From the NCBI RefSeq assembly GCF_022811525.1, contig NZ_CP063982.1, positions 62,001 to 126,000 of the forward strand: a DNA stretch of 64,000 bases, read 5' to 3'. Under the pieces are notes generated by a model, which was not told the origin of the DNA, did no database searches, and saw nothing but the letters and a program-made list of their open reading frames with translations. Each line of letters starts with the position of its first letter. The stretch's first letter is position 1. This document shows positions 9,196 to 17,793 of the stretch, one piece after another. The DNA comes from Orrella daihaiensis. GTDB taxonomy: Bacteria; Pseudomonadota; Gammaproteobacteria; Burkholderiales; Burkholderiaceae_B. The translations under genes were made by a program, and so were the position numbers.

Positions 9196-9219
9196 GGTAA
9201 ACATGATGTGATGGCATCA

Positions 9220-9246
9220 GCTGGCGGCAGCGATGCTGCCGCCAGC
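9220..9246 (+). promoter_or_regulatory. Intercistronic hairpin, 12-bp perfect stem
   Basis: GCTGGCGGCAGC and its exact reverse complement GCTGCCGCCAGC flank a 3-nt GAT loop, between the binding-protein and permease genes. There is no T-tract, so it is more likely an RNA-stabilising or attenuating element that keeps the binding protein more abundant than the permease. A possible upstream start codon for the permease (ATG 9233) lies inside the loop. Confidence 0.75.
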
Positions 9247-9271
9247 ATCTCGCAGACGTGACAACATCCCC

Positions 9272-11146
9272 ATGACATTTCTAACACCAGCACGTCAGTC
9301 ACTCATCACGCTGCTAAGTCTTGGGCTGGTGTTGTTTCACCTTTACACCAGTGCATTTGGCTCATTTCCCGATCTGATCCAACGTTCGATCCATGTCGGT
9401 GGCACTTTGATGCTGGCGTTTTGTTTATTCGGGTTTCATCGTCAAGACGCACGCCAACTGCCTTTGCGTTGGATTGATGTGCTGCTGATTGTCGCCACCG
9501 CTGCCTTCACCATTCATATCTTGGCTAGCTACGAGCGCATGATGGGATTTACCTTCCGGATGGAAACGCTCGACTACGTGCTAGGTGCACTTGCGATTGT
9601 GCTGGTGCTAGAGGGTTGTCGCCGTGTCATTGGCTGGACGATCCCATTGCTAGGCATCGCCGGTTTGGTGTATGCCTTGGCCGGGCCCTACCTGCCAGAG
9701 TTTATGGCCCATCGTGGACTCGATTTCCGCTTGGTCATTGAAGTGCTGTACATGTCGACCCGAGGCCTGTACGGCATGGTGACGGGGATTTCTGCCACGG
9801 TGATCGCCATCTTCGTGATCTATGGCGCAGTGTTACTGCGCACCGGTGGCGGCCAGACTTTTATGGATCTCGCCATTATTCTGGGTGGTCGTTCCATTGG
9901 TGGTGGCGCCAAAGTAGCCACCATATCGAGTGCATTTTTTGGGAGTGTGTCAGGGTCGGCTGCCGCCAACGTCGCTACCACCGGCGCCTTCACCATCCCC
10001 CTCATGAAAAAACTGGGCTACAAACCGGCGTTTGCCGGTGCGGTAGAAGCCGTGGCCTCCACGGGTGGGCAGATCATGCCGCCGATTATGGGTGCCGGTG
10101 CTTTCATCATGGCCGAATTGCTCGGTGTGTCGTACCTGTCAATCATGACCGCGGCGATTATTCCGGCGGTGTTGTATTTTGTGGGTTGTTTAGCGGGGAT
10201 CCATTTCGAATCAAAACGCTTAGGTTACAAACCGGTTCCCGTTGAGAACCTACCGAAACTGAAAGAGGTACTGTCACTGCGGCGTGCAGGCCCGGTATTT
10301 AGCTCACTGGCTGTGCTAATTGGCTTATTGGTCAATGGCTACTCACCAGGCTTCGCAGCATTTGCAGCGACAGCGATTCTGATTGTGTTTTTTATGCTGG
10401 GAACACGATCCACCAAAGATCTTAAAGCCCGACTGACCGATCTGAAGCACGGCTTTATTGATGCGGGTGTCGGCTTGGTGGCGATTGCGGTGTTGATTGC
10501 TGGAGCGCAGATACTGCTGGCCATGATCAGCACCACCGGCCTTGGCGTGTCGTTTACTTCCGCCATCATCGGTTTAGGTGACAACAGTCTGTTGCTTTCC
10601 TTGCTGCTAGCCATGCTCGTAGCCATGTTGTTGGGCACTGGACTGCCCACGGCAGCGGCTTACTTGCTAGCGGCTGCCGTGGTGGCCCCAGCTTTGATCA
10701 AGCTCGGGGTTGAGCCACTGGGTGCCCACATGTTTATCTTTTACTTCAGTATCCTGGCTGGCTTAACGCCGCCCTTGTGCGCCACGGTCTTTATCAGTGC
10801 GTCGATGGCAGGGGCCAACTGGTTTCCCACCAGCTTATATGCCGTGCGTCTTTCCTTAGTTGCATTCCTGATTCCATTCGCGTTTGTGTTTCATCCGGAG
10901 ATTCTGTTAATTGGTGACACCACAAACATTGTGGTATTTGGTCTGAGCGGTCTACTCGGTGTCGTGGTCATTGGGGCTGCACTAGCAGGCTATCTCACAC
11001 ACCCACTGAATGCGATGATGCGAACAGCACTGTTACTGGCTGCCGTCTTGCTGATTGCCCCGGGTATGGTTGCACCTCTAGTCGGTCTGGTATTACTGGT
11101 CGGTTTAATCGTTTGGCATCAGTGGCGAGCAAAGCCCGCCATTTGA
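9272..11146 (+). CDS. TRAP transporter fused permease (DctQM-type, TAXI system)
   Basis: A 624-aa polytopic membrane protein fusing the small (4 TM) and large (about 12 TM) TRAP permease subunits, the usual form for TAXI systems. Conserved large-subunit segments are GSVSGSAAANVATTGAFTIP, STGGQIMPPIMGAGAFIMAE and GTGLPTAAAYLLAA. It imports the ligand of the upstream binding protein using the sodium gradient. ATG 9272 is chosen because the alternative ATG 9233 sits in the loop of the strong intercistronic hairpin; neither start has a good ribosome site, so the exact N-terminus is uncertain. Confidence 0.92.
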   Translation: MTFLTPARQSLITLLSLGLVLFHLYTSAFGSFPDLIQRSIHVGGTLMLAFCLFGFHRQDARQLPLRWIDVLLIVATAAFTIHILASYERMMGFTFRMETLDYVLGALAIVLVLEGCRRVIGWTIPLLGIAGLVYALAGPYLPEFMAHRGLDFRLVIEVLYMSTRGLYGMVTGISATVIAIFVIYGAVLLRTGGGQTFMDLAIILGGRSIGGGAKVATISSAFFGSVSGSAAANVATTGAFTIPLMKKLGYKPAFAGAVEAVASTGGQIMPPIMGAGAFIMAELLGVSYLSIMTAAIIPAVLYFVGCLAGIHFESKRLGYKPVPVENLPKLKEVLSLRRAGPVFSSLAVLIGLLVNGYSPGFAAFAATAILIVFFMLGTRSTKDLKARLTDLKHGFIDAGVGLVAIAVLIAGAQILLAMISTTGLGVSFTSAIIGLGDNSLLLSLLLAMLVAMLLGTGLPTAAAYLLAAAVVAPALIKLGVEPLGAHMFIFYFSILAGLTPPLCATVFISASMAGANWFPTSLYAVRLSLVAFLIPFAFVFHPEILLIGDTTNIVVFGLSGLLGVVVIGAALAGYLTHPLNAMMRTALLLAAVLLIAPGMVAPLVGLVLLVGLIVWHQWRAKPAI

Positions 11147-11190
11147 ATATTCATAAATTGATTGATTGTTTCAGAGAACACGGACTCAAC

Positions 11191-11838
11191 ATGATCGAAA
11201 TTCACGGCAAACAAGTCTGCCAAACACTGCCCGAGGTGTTGGTACCCCATCAAACTGCTGTTGTCGCTATCGACATACAGAACGATTTCTTCTCTCCGAA
11301 AGGCGTGTTCGCAGCCGCCGGACGCGACATGTCATTGGCAAATCAGCACTTGCCCAACATGGTGAAGCTGATGCAAACCGCCCAGGCCAATGGAATTTTT
11401 ACGGTCTTTGTGCGCCAACTCACCTTACCCGAGGGCAAAGGTGACAGCCCGGCCTGGCTAAGACTCAAGGTGCGTGACGGCAAAAGCCCCGATTACACAC
11501 TAATAGGGTCATGGGGTGCCGAGTTCTGCGAGGGCATCAAACCCAGAGCCAGTGACCCTGTGGTCGACAAATTCCGACCCGATGCGTTTCACCGCACCAA
11601 CCTTGATCTCATCCTGCGCTCTAACGGTATTCAAACCGTGGTGCTGCTCGGCGCCAACACCGAAGGCTGCGTGGAATCAACCGTGAGAAGCTGCGCCCAC
11701 CACGATTACTACACCGTAGTGGCTGAGGATGCGGTGGCTAGCAGCAACGTGGCCTACCACGATGCTTCACTTAAACTCATGCGCAACCGATTCCTGGTGG
11801 GATCGACCAAAGAGATCCTGGATTGTTTGGTTGGCTAG
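11191..11838 (+). CDS. Isochorismatase-family cysteine hydrolase
   Basis: A 215-aa cytoplasmic hydrolase. The triad of the family is visible: Asp28 in AIDIQNDFF, Lys in VVDKFRPDAFH and Cys in GANTEGCVESTVR; a cis-peptide/NTEGCV segment is intact. Members hydrolyse amides or ureas such as maleamate, N-carbamoylsarcosine, nicotinamide or biuret. As last gene of the lyase/TAXI/TRAP operon it probably deaminates or decarbamoylates an intermediate (inference). ATG 11191 is chosen; the longer frame would overlap the permease. It converges on the large RTX gene with only nine bases between stop codons. Confidence 0.85.
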   Translation: MIEIHGKQVCQTLPEVLVPHQTAVVAIDIQNDFFSPKGVFAAAGRDMSLANQHLPNMVKLMQTAQANGIFTVFVRQLTLPEGKGDSPAWLRLKVRDGKSPDYTLIGSWGAEFCEGIKPRASDPVVDKFRPDAFHRTNLDLILRSNGIQTVVLLGANTEGCVESTVRSCAHHDYYTVVAEDAVASSNVAYHDASLKLMRNRFLVGSTKEILDCLVG

Positions 11839-11847
11839 GTCGGGTAA

Positions 11848-14800
11848 TCACGCAAGAAACGTGAAATCCTGAGCATCTAACGCCCCAGTTATACCAGTCA
11901 TGTTAATGACCGCATCGACATCTGCAATACCACCCACGTTGTCATTAATTATTAATAGTCGGTCAACTCCCGCATAGGCCGTTGTTAACGTAACATCGTA
12001 AATTTGTGCGGTTGAACTCGAAGAGGCCGCCTCTGTACCAGAAATCGCGCTTTGGATTTGCGCGAAAATATCGTTGATGTTATTAACTGTGACTGATCCA
12101 CCCGCAATCGTCACTGCCGTCACGTTAGCGGTGCTCGATGCCGTAAAGGTGATCCCGGCGCCAAATGCATCAGCTCCAAGACCGAGATTTATCGAGTCAC
12201 CCGAAGATTGACCAGCGCCATCAAAGTCAGTAATTGCGTCAACATTGCTCCAATCACTGTTCAGACCATTGTAATCATCTCCCTTGGTATGGCTGTTAGT
12301 TCCAATAACGAAAGTATCACTTCCCGCACCACCAGTCATCACATCCGCACCGGCGTTTCCAATGATCATGTCGTCACCGGCACCGCCGGTGATTATGTCG
12401 TCCGCAAAGCCCCCGGCATATGTACCATTCCCATTTGTTACCCCTGCGCCATTAATGGCGACAGCAGCCAAAGACTGAGATGCATTAACCGATCGAGAGT
12501 TGCTGTCATTGCCTGTAACGGTTGCCGTTGCACCGGTTTCTGTAGCTACTAGTGTGACTTCGTCTGACCCAATGACTGCGATTGCCACAGTTGAGCTTGC
12601 CGCATCGTGAGTGATGACGTCCGCACCAACGCCAGCATCCGTAATGACATTGTTACCAGCCCCCGCGTTAATGACATCCGCACCTGAACCACCACTGATA
12701 GTGTCGTTACCTGTGCCGCCATTGATCGAATCATCGCCCTGCCCACCAGCAAGATCATCATTACCTGCTCCACCTCTGATGGTGTCGTTCCCATCTAATC
12801 CGATGAGGGTATCATTCCCCTCAGCACCTGTCAGAGAATCATCACCATCGCCACCCGTAATGGAGTCATTACCATTCCCACCACGAATTATGTCGTTGAG
12901 GTCACCCCCAACTGCAGTTCGATCTCCCCCATCTGCTAGAGTAACGTCGAGAGCCACATTAGATTTATCTATGGTCAGCTGAACACCACTATCGTTCTTG
13001 ATTGATATGACTGTATTTGTTGAGCCGAGTTGCGTAACTGTGAGGTCTGCAGTCGAACCTGCTGCTAAGGTCAGCCCAGTGAAACCACTCGTGAGATCTA
13101 TCGCCTGAAGTGTGCCGCTGTAATCCATAATCTTGATTACATCTGCACCATTACCGAAATCGGTAATCAGGTCCTTATCAGTTGATATGCTGGCGCCATC
13201 AGTAAATTCGAACACATCATTGCCAGAGCCTCCAGTCAACTCATCCGCACCTGCCCCGCCCCGGATGGTGTCATTACCAACACCACCAAGAATTGTATCC
13301 CTACCAAAGCCACCTCTGATCTCATCGTCACCAGTACCACCGATTACCACATCGTTCCCTTCAAGTGACGTTGCGAACATACCGCTATCACCCAAAACGA
13401 TGTAATCGCTTAAATCAGACCCACCCACTTCCTCAAAATTCTGAAGACTATCTCTCACCATCGCAATGGTAGAGGCACTAGCAGACGCAGCAAGATATCC
13501 TGCAGTACCTGCAGCCAAGTCTAAACCTGCTACACCTGCTCCACCACCGATGACCACACCACCACCCATGGCTGTCGCGATATCAGCTGCAGTTACCGCT
13601 GCACTGGACAAGTTAATGGCCATACCTGCAATACCCGTCAGGCCATGTGATGTATGACTTGTGACGTCCTTGTATGAGACTCTGTCAGTCCCGGCGCCTC
13701 CGTCCAAGTTATCAGCACCGGCTCCACCGGCAACCCAGTCATTCCCACCGCCGCCTTCGAGTGAGTCGTTACCTTGACCACCCGTAATTGAAAGGTTGTT
13801 AGTAACGTCACTTCCAACGGACAGGGTGTTATTACCCGTCGCTTGAGAAAAATCGAATGTTTCCACCACTGGCATTCGAATGACAGTGACATTGAATAAG
13901 TTGTCAATGTAAAATCCGGCGTCAAAACTATTAGTCCCACTACCAGTTACTCGCACGGTCTCGATAGAACCAGAGGGCAAAACAAAGTCATTCAAAATGA
14001 CATGATTAGTGCCAGTCGTGTCTATAGTTAGCGTTTCAACCGCAGACTGGCTGTTGATGTAGGTCTCGTCGGTTGGAGACCCTGCATTTGAGAGAGCCAC
14101 CTGTAACGTATCGGTCGTGCCAGTAACCAAACCATCTTGAATACCAATGTTGTACATCGTCTCCTTCGAGGAGTCCTTCACACCGTAGACGGTAGACAAT
14201 AAACCCTTAGAAATTGTCACCGCGTTCGGGACACTGTCGTTATTCGCAATCCACGCCTGCCCAACGTTTGTCCAGTTTTCGGCATCGACAGTGACCGTAC
14301 CGCCACTGGTATTTACAAAGTCAAACTCAAGGTACCCAACGTTGGAAAGCGTTGGTGCAACTGTCGGCGTGGTGCTTTCGATGTCAACATTGACACGCGA
14401 ATAATTGGAAATACTATCGCCTGTCTGAAAGGTTCCATTTGGGGACTGTGCAATCACACCCGATACGATCGCCCCGTCCGAATTACCACTTAGCGTGTCT
14501 ACTCCATTCGTTAGGCTGACATTCTGCGGACTGGGTGTAACCACAGGATCGGGGGCCGGGGAGTTATCGACAGGTGTTTCCACCACTTCAGGCTCTTCTA
14601 CTGGATTGAGCTGTCGGAAGAGTGATTCACGAGCCACTCCCACGGATGCTGGATCAGTCGTCACATCATTAAAAGCATTTTGGATGACTTGCCCATCATT
14701 CGTACCTAGCTCGCTTGCCAGATACTTTGATATGTCCACTTTATTGCGCAACAGGGCTGTGTCATTCGGATTAATGCCAGCACCGCCACCAAATGCCAGG

Positions 14801-15147
14801 GCACCGATCAGATAAGCCACGTCAGTAAATGGTATTTGCCCGGTAACGATCTTTCCGCTCCAGAACGCAAGCCCATCAGGATCTGCATCTCGAGAAAACA
14901 AGTTTTGGTAGAGGCGATTGACTTGCTGTTCAGGTGTTAGATTTTGATAGATTGCTTCATATTCAGATGATTCACTCATCCAATCAACGATTTTTTTGAT
15001 GGCAAGTGCATCTTCGCCGCTGTACAGCATAAGTGCCTCTAGAGCGCTCGTCCAATGCTCAAAGCCTTTAGCATCTGCAGCGCGTCCGAACAGCGCAATA
15101 TAGAGAAAGGAAATGGTGTCACTTATTCCAGCGTTTCTAGTTTCCAT
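11848..15147 (-). CDS. DUF4214 and RTX (haemolysin-type Ca-binding) repeat surface/secreted protein
   Basis: A 1099-aa protein. Residues 8 to about 180 form a DUF4214 domain (FLYIALFGRAADAKGFEHW, LYQNLFSRDADPDGLAFW). A Pro/Val linker follows near 190-210, then beta-rich sequence. Calcium-binding GGxGxDxUx nonapeptides lie in several blocks: GGQGNDSLEGGGGNDWVAGG near 460, GGVGNDTIRGGAGADELTGG near 645, a long array near 770-850 and another near 930. There is no signal peptide, which fits type I secretion with a C-terminal signal. Probably an adhesin or surface-layer protein. The start region is an 11-bp tandem duplication, described separately. Confidence 0.88.
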   Translation of the reverse strand: METRNAGISDTISFLYIALFGRAADAKGFEHWTSALEALMLYSGEDALAIKKIVDWMSESSEYEAIYQNLTPEQQVNRLYQNLFSRDADPDGLAFWSGKIVTGQIPFTDVAYLIGALAFGGGAGINPNDTALLRNKVDISKYLASELGTNDGQVIQNAFNDVTTDPASVGVARESLFRQLNPVEEPEVVETPVDNSPAPDPVVTPSPQNVSLTNGVDTLSGNSDGAIVSGVIAQSPNGTFQTGDSISNYSRVNVDIESTTPTVAPTLSNVGYLEFDFVNTSGGTVTVDAENWTNVGQAWIANNDSVPNAVTISKGLLSTVYGVKDSSKETMYNIGIQDGLVTGTTDTLQVALSNAGSPTDETYINSQSAVETLTIDTTGTNHVILNDFVLPSGSIETVRVTGSGTNSFDAGFYIDNLFNVTVIRMPVVETFDFSQATGNNTLSVGSDVTNNLSITGGQGNDSLEGGGGNDWVAGGAGADNLDGGAGTDRVSYKDVTSHTSHGLTGIAGMAINLSSAAVTAADIATAMGGGVVIGGGAGVAGLDLAAGTAGYLAASASASTIAMVRDSLQNFEEVGGSDLSDYIVLGDSGMFATSLEGNDVVIGGTGDDEIRGGFGRDTILGGVGNDTIRGGAGADELTGGSGNDVFEFTDGASISTDKDLITDFGNGADVIKIMDYSGTLQAIDLTSGFTGLTLAAGSTADLTVTQLGSTNTVISIKNDSGVQLTIDKSNVALDVTLADGGDRTAVGGDLNDIIRGGNGNDSITGGDGDDSLTGAEGNDTLIGLDGNDTIRGGAGNDDLAGGQGDDSINGGTGNDTISGGSGADVINAGAGNNVITDAGVGADVITHDAASSTVAIAVIGSDEVTLVATETGATATVTGNDSNSRSVNASQSLAAVAINGAGVTNGNGTYAGGFADDIITGGAGDDMIIGNAGADVMTGGAGSDTFVIGTNSHTKGDDYNGLNSDWSNVDAITDFDGAGQSSGDSINLGLGADAFGAGITFTASSTANVTAVTIAGGSVTVNNINDIFAQIQSAISGTEAASSSSTAQIYDVTLTTAYAGVDRLLIINDNVGGIADVDAVINMTGITGALDAQDFTFLA

Positions 15148-15161
15148 CAAGTTTCCATCAA
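15140..15161 (-). repeat. 11-bp tandem duplication at the RTX gene start, creating a 3-codon upstream ORF
   Basis: On the + strand GTTTCCATCAA is repeated in tandem. On the coding strand this gives two ATGs: the first (15158) reads Met-Glu-Thr-stop, and its TGA overlaps the second ATG (15147), which starts the RTX gene. The Shine-Dalgarno-like AGGA is spaced for the first ATG, so translation of the main gene may depend on TGATG coupling. Confidence 0.7.
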
Positions 15162-15563
15162 AAGTGATCCTGGTGGATCTTAAATAAAGCTCGCTTGAGC
15201 CAACTCAGGTGATTCCGACATCACAGTCTTTCTGCGAGAGGACGTGAGAGAACCGCGGTTTTCAACGTGTTTTGCTAGACCATACCAAGACTGGCGGTCA
15301 GAAACCTCTCACAACCTCTCACACCAAAGGCTAGATTGGCGATTTGGCGATTGAGCTACCTACTTTTGCGACCGTCACGATGCGCAAAGGTTCAGGTTAC
15401 CTCACATGATTTTGGGTAGCGCAACAATCAGAATGTTTGCAACTTGTTGTGTTCGCGGCCAATGTCTATGCCGGTACAACGACTGCTATTTAGCCGCAGT
15501 CAGCACGAAATTCCCATGCCTCTGGAATCAAGATTCATTTGGAGCCCGTATCCATAAAAATAC
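15162..15563. other. Non-coding stretch upstream of the RTX gene
   Basis: No supported gene. It contains a perfect tandem AACCTCTCAC x2 (15303-15322), the 10-bp palindrome AACCGCGGTT (15251-15260) and several GAGAG/CTCTC runs. It should hold the promoter of the RTX gene, but I could not pick a convincing -35/-10 pair. Confidence 0.5.
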
Positions 15564-15785
15564 TCAACGTCCCTCATAAAATTTCAACAGCCGATCCAAT
15601 TCCGCTATCGATTGCCTCGCTTTATCCAACAGCGCCTTTGAGCAATACGCGGAGTAACCTTTGCGCCCCATCAGATCGATACCCAAATGTTGCGCAAGCA
15701 CTTTTTTACAGTCAACCGATTGCGTCGGCGGGCGTTTGCCTAGAATCGCCAGCAAGAACCCCTCAAAACAAAGCGTAGATCCCAT
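15564..15785 (-). CDS. Hypothetical 73-aa ORF next to the Fic remnant
   Basis: The translated sequence looks protein-like, with LGIDLMGRKGYSAYC and an amphipathic ending SKALLDKARQSIAELDRLL, but I do not recognise a family. It lies on the opposite strand to the N-terminal, non-homologous part of the Fic remnant and begins just where Fic homology begins. It could therefore be a fragment of a gene that replaced the 5' end of fic. No ribosome site supports it strongly. Confidence 0.25.
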   Translation of the reverse strand: MGSTLCFEGFLLAILGKRPPTQSVDCKKVLAQHLGIDLMGRKGYSAYCSKALLDKARQSIAELDRLLKFYEGR

Positions 15786-16608
15786 CCTGAATCACAAAGC
15801 TGCCATCGAAATGTTGTTCGAAGACGCCGATGAGGTTGACTTTGACGCCTTCACCTTCAAGAACCTGCATGCAGTTTTGTCGCAAGAGTTGATGCGTGAC
15901 CCAACCACCTGTGGCCGCTTGCGTCAGCGATTGGGAGAAATCTCCAGTACCGTGTTTTATCCGCTGGCGCTACCGCAGGTAATTGAGGACTGTTTTTCGT
16001 TGTTGTTGGCCAAGGCAGCCGCGATCCCGGACCCATTTGAGCAAGCGTTCTTTCTGATGGTGCAGTTACGGTACCTTCAGCCATTTGAAAACGTCAATAA
16101 ATGTGTCTCGCGCATCGGTACCAACATACCGCTCTACAAACACAACCTGTGTCCCCTGTCCTTTGTTGACGTACCAGAGCAAGCTTATGTCGAAGCAACG
16201 CTCGGCGTGTATGAACTCAATCAGGTCGAATTGCTACGCGATGTGTTCGTCTGGGCCTATGAAGGTTCATGCCAACGATACCCGGCGATTACGCAAACGA
16301 TGGTGGAACGCGGTCCAATAAAAATCAAGTATCGAGAGGCGCTGATTCAGGCGGTGCAGACCATTGTCAGGGGACTAGAACAACCCACCCCTGCAGTCAT
16401 TGAGCAAGTGGCGAAAGAGCATGTCCCTGGACTCGATCGAGAAGCCTTCCGTGAAATGCTCGTGCAAGCGCTACGCAACTACATGAGGGCAGTATTGCCC
16501 GCTTCCGACTGCGGCGCTCAGAGTACAGCGCATGGCAACACGGACAAACTCTACCCTAAGATGAACAAAACGTCGGTATTTGTCAATATTTACCGACGTT
16601 TTGTTTAA
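15661..16608 (+). pseudogene. 5'-truncated Fic-domain protein with degenerate active-site motif
   Basis: Fic homology begins abruptly near 15784 with ILNHKAAIEMLFEDADE and runs through LQPFENVNKCVSRIGTNIP, then KHNLCPLSFVDVPEQAY. About 40 preceding codons from a TTG do not resemble Fic, and the usual N-terminal 100 or more residues are missing. In the canonical Fic loop HPFxDGNGR the catalytic His is Gln and the GNGR part is altered here (QPFENVNKCVSR). A Fic subfamily with this kind of loop is known, so the loop may predate decay. AMP-transfer activity by the usual mechanism is unlikely. It converges with the integrase gene; its last codons lie in a strong inverted repeat. Confidence 0.65.
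16564..16605. terminator. 15-bp-arm inverted repeat between fic remnant and integrase
   Basis: AACAAAACGTCGGTA and its exact complement TACCGACGTTTTGTT are separated by 12 nt. The T-rich right arm and A-rich left arm allow it to act as a bidirectional terminator for the two convergent genes. It overlaps the last codons of the Fic remnant and could instead be a protein-binding site. Confidence 0.55.
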
Positions 16609-16629
16609 TAAGGTAAAAGTGAACTCTTT

Positions 16630-17793
16630 TCACCCCGCCGTCTGCGCAATTGCTGACATCGCCGCATTGGCCGCTTCTCTCAAAGTGTCATGGCTTAAGT
16701 GTGCATATCGTTGTGTGGTCTTGATCTGCGTATGGCCCAGCAATTTCTGAACCTCATATAGAGATCGACCGGCGTTCACCAGAAAGCTGGCAAACGAGTG
16801 ACGCAGGTCATGAATGCGCACATCGGCCAGACCGGCTTCGGTGCGAGCGGTGTCCCAGGAGTAGAAGATCGAGATAAATGGTTTGCCTGTTTTAGGGTTC
16901 GGAAACAGGTAGTCAATACCGGAAGTCTTTGGGATTTCATTTAGCAGTGAGACCACAGCATCAGAGATCGGCACGTGTCTGGGCTTACCAGCTTTTGTGA
17001 TGGGTATGGTCCAGAGCATACGAGCCATGTCGAAATCGGCCCATTTGCAATCAAGCACCTCGCGTTTGCGTGCCCCCGTGAGAATCAACATGCGGATGAT
17101 GTACTGCAACAATCCGTTGTCGCTGCGTGCAACGCAGTCAAGCAGACGTCGGGTTTCTTCAGGCGACAAGAAGCGTTCCTTTTGATTGTCGAGTTTGTAG
17201 AGCGTCACTTCTTTGGTGGGATTCTCGGTTACCCCAGGCTCTCCCCAGCGTTTAGCCAAGTTAAATGCGTAACGAATCAACACCAGGCAACGATTGCAGG
17301 TGCCTAGTGCGTAACCTTTTTCTCGCATGCTGTGCTGAAACTTGATCAGATCAGTTGGCTTGACCTCATCCATGTACTTGCGCCCAATGGCTGGCAGGAT
17401 GTGATTACGCAGATAAGAATCATCGGCTGGCCACGCACGCTTGTACGTTTTGATGTGCGGCAAGTAGCTCTCAACCATGAAGGCCTCAACGGTGCGAACC
17501 TCCCTAAGTGTTTTCTTTTCTTCGGCAGGATCGCGCCCCAACGCAATCTCCGCACGCTTGGCATCAGCTAGTTGGCGTGCTTGAGCCAACGTGACATCAC
17601 GCTGATCGGCTATACGCAACTGGCGAATGCGGCCACGCTTATCGCTGTATCGCAGATAGTAAGTTTTGCCGCCCGATGCTCTGATTTCCAACATCAGCCC
17701 TTTGCAACCGATATCGAAAATATCTTCCTTGGCTTTGCCTGGCGGGCAAACGGCTGTTTGTACGAATCTGGCACTTAATATCATCTTAGCCAT
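16630..17793 (-). CDS. int: Tyrosine recombinase, P4-type integrase
   Basis: A 387-aa integrase with an N-terminal arm-binding DUF4102-like domain (about 5-90), a SAM-like core-binding domain (about 100-190) and a catalytic domain. The catalytic residues are visible: Arg242 in TGARKRE, His328 and Arg331 in HDLRHS, His354 in LGHTQ, and Tyr363 in QRYAHL. The start is ATG 17793 with AAGGAG eight bases upstream, so it looks expressed and intact. P4-type integrases insert genomic islands, usually at tRNA genes; no tRNA is present here, so the island boundaries are not defined. The 5' flank holds AT-rich repeated motifs. Confidence 0.93.
   Translation of the reverse strand: MAKMILSARFVQTAVCPPGKAKEDIFDIGCKGLMLEIRASGGKTYYLRYSDKRGRIRQLRIADQRDVTLAQARQLADAKRAEIALGRDPAEEKKTLREVRTVEAFMVESYLPHIKTYKRAWPADDSYLRNHILPAIGRKYMDEVKPTDLIKFQHSMREKGYALGTCNRCLVLIRYAFNLAKRWGEPGVTENPTKEVTLYKLDNQKERFLSPEETRRLLDCVARSDNGLLQYIIRMLILTGARKREVLDCKWADFDMARMLWTIPITKAGKPRHVPISDAVVSLLNEIPKTSGIDYLFPNPKTGKPFISIFYSWDTARTEAGLADVRIHDLRHSFASFLVNAGRSLYEVQKLLGHTQIKTTQRYAHLSHDTLREAANAAMSAIAQTAG

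Noticed and set aside
12700..12900. Regular short repeats that might be a CRISPR array
   Set aside because: The 27-bp periodicity encodes the Gly-Asp nonapeptide repeats of the RTX protein; there are no spacers of constant length.
12208..13657. Several open frames on the + strand, rich in Pro/Ser/Ala, opposite the RTX gene
   Set aside because: They are antisense shadows of the Gly/Asp-rich repeat codons; no ribosome sites and no family features.
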